A stretch of DNA of 64,000 nucleotides from Paratrimastix pyriformis (taxonomy: Eukaryota; Preaxostyla; Paratrimastigidae): the NCBI GenBank assembly GCA_027972325.1, contig JAPMOS010000008.1, forward strand, positions 490,001-554,000, given 5' to 3'. The first letter of the stretch is position 1, and each line of letters opens with the position of its first letter. Made by a program: the position numbers and the translations under genes. Shown one piece after another: positions 57,557 to 64,000 of the stretch. The notes under the pieces were generated by a model that worked only from the letters and a program-made list of their open reading frames with translations, had not been told where the DNA came from and did not search any database.

Positions 57557-58526
57557 CGAATCGCACCCTCCCTCCCCTCTCCCCCTCCCCTCTCCCCCTC
57601 CCCACGGGCGCATGTCCATGCGCATCCACGGACTCCTCCTCCCCACTCCCTTCTCTTCCCCCGCGCGAGCCATCAGGCTCCATCTTTGCCCTCTTCTCAA
57701 CTTATGTTCACCGAGTGAAAACGCTCGTCGCGCAGCCTTTGGCAACAGTTGTCCGGGCCCCGGGGGCCCAGACCCGGCCTGCCACGTGTGATCGGGTGGC
57801 GCGTCGAGCCCTCGCGGGCTCTTGCGGCGCGCCCCTTCATGGTGTGGGAGGTCGCTGGTGTAGGCCAGCAACAAGCGATACGATCGACCTGCGCCTAACG
57901 GAGTCAACCCGTCAGGCGCTACCTGCCTCATCCACCCGCAGGCCCGCAGGCTGGCGTGGGCTGCTGCCGGATCTGACCCATGTCACCCCATCGGCGGGGT
58001 GGAGCTGCTGGTCTCCCCCCTGCAGGAGCGGCAGGAGCCGCAGGAGCGGCACCGCCCCATTGCGTTGGTGCGGGTGCTGCCAAAATAGGCATGATTAAAA
58101 GAGAGTGAGGGATGTTGCTGTGCCAGACCGGAGTAAAGGATATCAGCTTGCCATGGGAAAATAGTAGATACGTAGTACCAAACCCAATCCACACCTTTTC
58201 TGCACATGATGCAGCGATTGTAAAAATCCGTTCAGAGCATGACTCATTCCAAAAATACAGACGCTACTGCTCTTCCAACTCGAAGGTGGAGAGGAACGTT
58301 CCCTCTCACAACGCCATCGCGAAGATACATTTTCCCGGCAGACACGTCGAAACTCCAAAAGAGTGGACTTCACCTGGGGTTCTTGGTATAAAACCAGTTG
58401 GGAGTTGGACTTTGTTCCCAGCGTTATGTCAGATTTTAACCTTCTCGGGTCTGCGGTCTCGTTTTCGATGCGTTCTAATTTTTCCCTTGATGTTCCTCCT
58501 TCCTCCGATCTTCTACCTCCAGCTTC
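57557..58526. other. region between the CHD gene and the coiled-coil gene
   Basis: Left part is CT-rich 3' UTR-like sequence (57560-57660). From 57942 to 58088 an exon-like frame with host-type codon use reads 'ARRLAWAAAGSDPCHPIGGV', ELLVSPLQERQEPQERHRP, 'IALVRVLPK' then TAG, directly after an acceptor-like CACCCGCAG. I cannot link it to a start codon or family. From 58090 onward the sequence is AT-rich and promoter-like. On the minus strand 57700-57930 is also open. Confidence 0.35.
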
Positions 58527-60613
58527 TTGAATGTTACTGTGCCAGCCGTTCCGAGCAGTCCTGCGCCCACCTCCAGGATGAGCCCTGTTACCAATGTGCC
58601 GTCGCCTCGTGTTTTGACTGTCTGCATTTTTCCGGCCCACGGATCTACATTCTTCTTCATCGTTTTTCCCCAGCCCCAATCCAAGCCCACTCCTAACATG
58701 CGGTCTCCTGCCGCTCTTGCGTCGCCGAATCGCCCGAGCACCGCTCGGGGGACGACGCCAAACCGCCCGTCCTCCTCGCCTCGCATCAGCATGTTTACCA
58801 CCCATTATCAGGAGCAGTATTCGTCCCCCACATCTCCGCTCAAATCTCCCGCCCCCGGTCCGATCTCTTTTTTTTGTAATTCTGCATATCTCCGCAGTAG
58901 CCGTCCCGAACAGGGAGGCTCCCCAGCCCCAGCCCCCCACCCCGACCACTGCCGCCCCTGCTGCCCCCGCCCCCCTGCCTGCTCCCCTCCCGGCTCCCGC
59001 TTCCCCCGCTCCGGCCGCCGAAGCCTTTGCCATGCCTTCGCCTGCTCCGGTTGCCGCGGCTCCCTCCCCTGCGCCAATCGCCCAGGCCATCCAGGCCCAG
59101 TATGTCCCGGCCCCGGCCCCGGCCCCCGCACCGTCAGCCGTTGAGCAGGCGCTACCCGAGGAGAACCACTCGTGCTCATGCAGCAGCACGACCTCGCTGA
59201 CCACCCTTTACGGCCCTCAGTGCGGTCGGCATGCCATCCCCTGCCCCACGGCTGGCATCCCCTGCCCCACGGCTGGGTCCTGGCATCTGCTCCCACTCCT
59301 CACCTCCCTCCCTCCCTCCCTCCCTCCTCCCTCCCTCCCTCCCTCCCTCCCTCCTCCCTCCATCCCTCCATCCCTCCCTCCCTCCATCCCCCCCCCCCAC
59401 CCCCACCCCCACCCCCACCCCCACCCCCCCTCGGACAGACCTCTGCTCCAACGCTGCCCTCATTCGCGAGAAGACGGAGGCACTCCGGGCCCAACGCGAG
59501 TCCGAGAAGCAGGCTGTCCGTCTGCCCGTCCCCCGTGCTCATGCCCGTTCCTCCTGCCCTGTCCTCGTCCTCCCCCTCCCTGCTCACACGCTCTGGCCCT
59601 TTCCCCGTGGGGTGGACTTCCGGTGGCGGGGGCACAGTTCCAGGAGCAGCAGACGCGGGCCGAGCGCGAGTGGGCCGAGGGCCAGAAGCGGTCCGCCTTG
59701 CTCCCCCTCCCCAATCCCCCCATTCTCACCGCCGGACGGCAGGCTGAACGAGCTGCGCCAGCAGCGCATCGACCAGGCCACCAAGGACCTGGCCGAGCAC
59801 CAAGCCGAGGTGGCCGCCCGGCGGTCCCAGCAGCAGGCCGAGGACGAGGCCTACCTGCGGGCGGCCGCCCAGAGGCCCGACACCTCGGCCGCCGAGGCCG
59901 ACCAGCAGGCCGCCCAGCAGCGCTACAAGGACGAGCTCGTCCAGCAGCTGGAGGAGAACCGCATCCGCCGCCAGCGGGAGCGCGACGAGGAGCGCAGCCC
60001 GAGCGGCCTCTCGCCGGCCGTCGGGTCGCCCACCATGAACCCCGAGGCCCTCAAGCAGCGCCAGGAGGAGTACCGCCGCGAGCTCGACGCCCAGGTGGCC
60101 CAGGCCGCCCAGGACCGGGCCGCCCAGCGCGATCAGGACCGCGCGTTCGAGCAGCAGCAGGTCTGCCCACCAGCCACCACTCGTGCGTACTTCACCCCCC
60201 CGGGCCGCCCTCTTCTCCTCCGTTTGCTGTGCCAGTTCGAGCTGGCCCGCCAGCAGGCCGCCGCCGAGCAGGCCAAGATGGCCCAGAACCAGCAGGCCGC
60301 CCAGCAGGCCCAGTGGAGCGACCACCAGCGCCAGCTGGCCGAGCGGGCCGCCAAGGCCAAGGAGGAGGCCGCCAAGGCGCGCGAAGAGGCCCTCCACACC
60401 CAGGAGCGGCTCGACAAGCAGTCCGTGCCGGCCCCGCCGCCCGCCCCACGGCCGCATGCTCACCTGCCATCCCCTTCCTTCTCATTGGGCAGGGAGGAGG
60501 CCCTGCGCGCCCAGTACGCCGAGATGAAGCTCTCTCGCGAGCAGGCCACCCGCGAGGCCCTCGCCCAGCAAGTGGCCATGCATCAGATCCAGGCTCAGCG
60601 CGAGAAGGTCCGC

Positions 60614-60655
<42 letters not shown>

Positions 60656-61212
60656 TGTCGGTCTCTCATGCCGGTGGTGCGACCTGAACGTCTGGGCGCT
60701 GCTCTGGGCCCCAGGAGTACGACCGCCAGTTCGTCCCCGTGCTGGCCCCGCCCCCGCGCCTGCTGGTCGAGTGCCGCACATGCCACGTCCGCCCCCCGGC
60801 CCCTCCCTGGCCTGCCTGCCCCTGGCCTGCCTGCCCCTGGCCTGCCTGCCCTGGCCTGCCTGCCCCTGGCCTGCCTGCCCCTGGCCTGCCTGCCCCTGGC
60901 CTGCCTGCCCCTGGCCTGCCTGCCCCTGGCCTGCCCTCCCCGGTGTTTCACCACCGCTGCTTTGTCCACCCCCAGCGGATGCTGCCGACGACTCGTTTCA
61001 CGGGCTACAGCGAGACCCCGCGCCGCCGCCAGCAGCGCCACTCGCCGCACCACCACCACCAGCAGAACGTGCGCGCCAGCCCCCAGTCCTCGTCGCCCAT
61101 CGCCCTCCCCCTGGCGGCCGTCTCGCCCTCGGCCCCCGCCCCCGCCGAGCCCGCCGCCCCCACCCCGGTTGCAGCCGCGGCCAGCCCCGCCGGCTCGTGG
61201 CTCGATGTGTAG
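58527..61212 (+). CDS. coiled-coil protein of unknown function
   Basis: I do not recognise a family. ATG 58527 leads a Ser/Pro-rich start ('VPAVPSSPAPTSRMSPVTNV'). A 54-nt intron joins RVLT to PQSKPTPNMRSPAALASPNRP, and a second (GTCCG...CGCAG) joins SPTSPLKSPAP to 'VAVPNREAPQPQPPTPTTAA'. After Pro/Ala disorder come charged heptad-type segments split by introns: 'AALIREKTEALRAQRESEKQ' (about 59455), 'EQQTRAEREWAEGQKR', 'QRIDQATKDLAEHQAEVAAR' (about 59760), 'ALKQRQEEYRRELDAQVAQA' (about 60050), 'FELARQQAAAEQAKMAQNQQ' (about 60240) and 'EALRAQYAEMKLSREQATRE' (about 60500). The tail reads YDRQFVPVLAPPPRLLVEC, 'RMLPTTRFTGYSETPRRRQQ', a His run and an Ala/Pro end (GSWLDV). The architecture resembles ciliary or centrosomal coiled-coil proteins, without specific homology. 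The true start may lie in an upstream exon (another ATG at about 58427). Confidence 0.7.
59295..59425. repeat. (CCCT)n, CCATCCCT and (CCCCCA)n in the coiled-coil gene
   Basis: A pyrimidine-rich compound repeat fills the intron before the exon 'TDLCSNAALIREKTEALRAQ'. Confidence 0.8.
60617..60652. repeat. poly-C tract (about 36)
   Basis: The longest C homopolymer in the window, near the 5' end of an intron in the coiled-coil gene (after 'AMHQIQAQREK'). Confidence 0.88.
60800..60945. repeat. 15-bp minisatellite (CTGGCCTGCCTGCCC)n
   Basis: About 9 copies with one shortened unit, in an intron of the coiled-coil gene just after 'LLVECRTCH'. All frames are open (Ala-Cys-Pro-Trp or Gly-Arg-Gln phantoms). 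Confidence 0.9.
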
Positions 61213-61497
61213 ATTCGGGTCGGGGTCGACCTGTATTTCGCATCCCTCCCACCCACCTTCCCATCCACCTTTTCTCTCTCGAGCGGTTGTGCCGTCGCTG
61301 TGTATGTAATCGAAGTGAAGTGGATCCGAATCGAAGTGGATCCGAGAGGAGCCTGCTGCTCCCACGTTCGGTTTGAACCCAGGGGGTGGTGGTGATATTC
61401 TACACAAGATATTTCGGCCGACCCGCAGAACCCGGAGAGGCGAGCCGGGGAACGCGAGGAACAAACAAAATTAACGGGTGGGAGGGGAGGAGGGGCT
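61213..61497. other. intergenic region between convergent coiled-coil and uridine phosphorylase genes
   Basis: 285 bases with no gene. It contains a short direct repeat AATCGAAGTG(AAG)TGGATCCGA at about 61308-61347. It should hold two 3' UTRs; no clear AATAAA was seen. Confidence 0.5.
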
Positions 61498-62812
61498 TTA
61501 GTTGGCCTTGTTCCAGCAGCACTCGGGGCCGTGCATCTCCTCCTATCACAGAGCGATGGCAGGCGGTGAGCAGACAATTTGGGGGGGCGAGCAGGCGACG
61601 GACCTCATGGGGGATGGGGATGGCGGCGATGGCGTCGAGGAGGGGGATGCCCCAGGCCGTGACGAGGCGCTCCTTCTCGGCGGGGGTGACGAAGTTCTTG
61701 TTGGACCGCTCGGCGATGATCATGGCGCAGCCGAAGGCGTGGACGGAGTGGCCCACGGAGACGTCGGCCAGGTCGTACAGGTGGAAGGTCTCCATCTCGA
61801 TCGAGACCGTGTGGGGCATCTCGGTGGTGATCCGGGTCAGCATGGACTCGTTGTGGTCCGTGAAGTGGCTGTCCGGGCGCCCCTGCGAGCTGAAGAAGGA
61901 GCAGCCGCTGAGGGCGGTGCCCTCCCGAATGCGGGGAACGACATCGGGATGGTTGGCGCGCAGGTGGGCGAGCATCTAAACGGGCAAGATGAGTGAGTGC
62001 GCGGTTGGACGGAAAAAAGCAGACGTGGTTGTAGAGGGTCTGGTCGGCAGGGACGGGCAGGGTAATGTGATAGTAGGCACGGGGATCTATGCGTCCAGAA
62101 CATGAGAGCGGGATTGGCGAGAAAAATGACATACCAGCTTGAGGAGCCCGGAAAGCGTCAGGATTCCGAATGATACCGGCTGCATCACGGCCAACAGCGA
62201 GATCGCCAATGCGGAGGTTGGGATCGGGGGTGCCGCAAGTGCCGAACCTGCGCGAGTTGAAAACGGAGAGAAAATGGTGAATAAGCGGAAAAGTTACAAA
62301 AAATAAAAGAGTTTGTCCAGAAAAGGCACGACCGGTGTTGATGGTGAAAAATCAAACCAAACCCCCTCCAAAATGGGCGCACTCGCTGCCACCTGATTGC
62401 TGAACAGACCGAATGAAATAGAGAGGGCCGTCAGTCACAGCACGGAACTCACGAACAACAAAATCAGTGTTGGGGTAGCCCTAAAGACGAATGAAATCCA
62501 GTCTCTTCCGGGTGAATCGTACAAACCATCAGAGAGGCAACGATGGTCAGAGGGGTCTACAGGAGGAAATTGTAAATGTGAAGCAGAAAATAAGAGAGAA
62601 CGAACGCCATGATAATGGCCCGTGTAGGTGATGAAATGGCGAGATGCTTCCACCTTGTGGACATTCTCGAGGTACTTGGCGAGGGCCGTGGCACGATGAG
62701 TATCGCCGACAGTGAGAATACGATTGGCAACATCACCGCGCTTCACCATCAGGTGATAGGTGCGGCCTTGGTCGTCCATAGGGAAATCGGCATTGTGGAA
62801 ACCGCCAGACAT
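61498..62812 (-). CDS. uridine phosphorylase
   Basis: Phosphorolyses uridine to uracil and ribose-1-phosphate (pyrimidine salvage, cytosol). ATG 62812 begins MSGGFHNADFPMDDQGRTY. Blocks in order: 'ILTVGDTHRATALAKYLENV' (phosphate-binding Arg in GDTHR), 'HFITYTGHYHG|TPLTIVAS', 'LMGYPNTDFVVREFRAV', FIRFGTCGTPDPNLRIGDLA (RxGT phosphate motif), 'PRAYYHITLPVPADQTLYNH', 'MLAHLRANHPDVVPRIREGT', 'SGCSFFSSQGRPDSHFTDHN' (QxR uracil-recognition pair) and 'TVSIEMETFHLYDLADVSVG' (EME ribose-binding motif). Catalytic residues of the family are present. The last exon reads EEMHGPECCWNKAN and stops at 61498. Introns are short (about 45-180 nt) and join blocks in frame. An ATG at 62887 would add 25 residues but would overlap the divergent RING-CH gene. 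Confidence 0.9.
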
Positions 62813-62819
62813 TTTGCAG

Positions 62820-63722
62820 ATGGAGTTCGGCTGGGACCTGTTGTGACGCGACTGAGGATGCTGCCCACGACGGGGAAAGATATTCAAACTTTATGACAGG
62901 CCGCCGGAATCGATTCACACTTGGAGGCTCCCGAAGAAACACAGACTGGCCGAGCCGTGTTGCCGAATATGCTTGCAAAATGCACAAGAAGCCCCAAATT
63001 TACATTTAGTTCACACACCCTGTGCATGTCGGGGCACGCTCAGTCCCATTCACAAGGAGTGTCTTGAGCAGTGGATTCGGTCGCGCCCTCACGTGGACTT
63101 TCAAGATTCTTTGCGTTGTGATATCTGCCACCAGCAATTTCGGGTGCTTTGGGGCCTGCCACGTTGGAGAGACTGCAGGTTTGTCGCTCTCTTGCGGCGC
63201 CCCCGGGCTTCCTCCTCCCTCAGTTGCCTCAAATGCCAAGATTGTTGCGCAGATTACGTCGATTGTTGTCTGTATGCTTCAACCCGCGCTCCAGTATCTC
63301 TCGAGAGGTAGTCTGTTACATATTTCCCATGGCCTTCGTGTGCGCGATGATGGGGTTCGTGCTCCTCCCTGCAGTGTGGGCATCTTGGGATGGAGGTAAC
63401 AAAAAAGAGTCACTCACATACTTCGTGTCGTTTCTTTTTGTGACCGGTTTAAGGTCTCTTCTTCTAATCTTCCTCTAGCGACTGTTGCCTTCCTTCTAGC
63501 GCGACTGCCACCCTCCTAAAGTCAATCGAGTGCGTTCGTGCAGTCTATCGGCGTTGGAAACGTCGCAACATCACCCTTCAGATCCCCGACGACGCATTGA
63601 CTCCTCTTTTGGCAACCTTGGCCTCGCCCCCTGCGACCCCCCCCTCGCCCATCAGTCTCCTTCGCTCACCCCTTCTTGGCACACCACACTCCGGCGAGTC
63701 GGCACATCATGGCTCGATGTAA
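62820..63722 (+). CDS. RING-CH (MARCH-type) membrane E3 ubiquitin ligase
   Basis: RING-CH proteins ubiquitinate membrane cargo. The C4HC3 domain reads CRIC, CACRGTLSPIHKECLEQWI and RCDICHQQF, with all eight ligands in order (about 62955-63140). Proposed exon 1 is MEFGWDLL (62820-62842), joined over a 57-nt intron (62843-62899, GTGACG...GACAG) to 'PPESIHTWRLPKKHRLAEPC'. After a second intron come two hydrophobic segments (VCYIFPMAFVCAMMGFVLLP; TYFVSFLFVTGLRSLLLIFL), as in two-pass MARCH proteins. The last exon reads LLKSIECVRAVYRRWKRRN, 'ITLQIPDDALTPLLATLASP' and ends HHGSM at 63722. The first exon is inferred from frame only. If right, the start codon lies 7 bases from that of the divergent uridine phosphorylase gene. 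Confidence 0.78.
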
Positions 63723-63797
63723 TCTTGGGGGAATGGAGAAAAAAAGAAACATTTCCACAATACACAGTTCACTGACGAAGAAGTCACAGGCAGTCGC

Positions 63798-64000
63798 TCA
63801 GATCGCACTTTCCGCCGGTGCCGCAGCAGCAGGAGTGGCTGTGGGGGCAGGAGGAGGGGTCGGCGTTGCGGAGACGGGGGTGGCCGCGGGGCCTTCCTCG
63901 ACGCCGATCTTCAGGCTGACCTCGCGGGCCCGGCTCCCGCCGGTCGTGTGGGGAGGCCGGTGCTGCAGCTTGCGGAGCTGGGAGCCCTTGACCTCCCGCT
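63798..64000 (-). CDS. 3' end of an unidentified gene
   Basis: Read leftward from the window edge, the frame with host-like codon use gives 'REVKGSQLRKLQHRPPHTTG', 'GSRAREVSLKIGVEEGPAAT', then a Pro/Ala/Thr-rich tail ending PAESAI at a TGA (63798-63800). A second frame over the same bases ends in a Cys-rich stretch and cannot be excluded. No family can be named from about 67 residues. Confidence 0.45.
   Translation of the reverse strand, partial: REVKGSQLRKLQHRPPHTTGGSRAREVSLKIGVEEGPAATPVSATPTPPPAPTATPAAAAPAESAI

Overview
This window is a gene-dense, very GC-rich nuclear contig from a unicellular, flagellated eukaryote. The evidence is spliceosomal introns in almost every gene, SR-protein splicing factor and m6A-reader (YTH) genes, a Mi-2/CHD-type remodeller, and two genes tied to cilia and centrioles: an alpha-tubulin N-acetyltransferase and a TBC1D31/WDR67 homologue. 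A tiny-macrocysts-type membrane protein, a family best known from Dictyostelium and other protists, argues against animals and plants. I cannot fix the species. A free-living metamonad or other GC-rich protist would fit, but that is a guess.

Layout. 1-3783 (-) TRAPPC10-like TRAPP-II subunit, running off the left edge; 3886-6047 (+) ATE1 arginyltransferase; about 6280-8143 (-) alpha-tubulin acetyltransferase; 8144-9179 unassigned; 9180-12531 (+) YTH-domain protein with polyQ tail; 12580-12998 (-) small unknown protein; 12982-17894 (+) large Pro/Ala-rich unknown; 18090-26541 (+) TBC1D31 homologue; 27045-35974 (+) tiny-macrocysts-like multi-pass protein; 36810-39476 (-) SR-type RRM protein; 39580-42937 (+) RPEL-repeat actin-binding protein; 43214-57556 (+) PHD-PHD-chromo-chromo-SNF2 (CHD3/Mi-2 type) remodeller; 58527-61212 (+) coiled-coil protein; 61498-62812 (-) uridine phosphorylase; 62820-63722 (+) RING-CH (MARCH-type) membrane E3 ligase; 63798-64000 (-) 3' end of an unknown gene. 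These are ordinary single genes with no operon logic. Several sit as divergent pairs with start codons only about 7-103 bases apart.

Genome style. Introns range from about 32-60 nt in the AT-richer 5' parts of genes to several hundred nt in GC-rich parts, where they are filled with micro- and minisatellites and homopolymeric C runs. Splice donors placed by protein continuity read mainly GTCCG or GTCGG rather than GTRAG, and some acceptors have a pure poly-C tract directly before AG. Base composition climbs from moderately AT-rich at the 5' end of most genes to extremely GC-rich at the 3' end, on both strands.

The most striking structure is a 323-327 bp sequence present twice, almost identical, in the same sense, inside an intron of the TBC1D31 homologue (24038-24364) and inside an intron of the CHD gene (48504-48826). 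It is a candidate for a recently mobile or gene-converted intronic element. No virus-like element, LTR element, rRNA, tRNA or CRISPR array was recognised.
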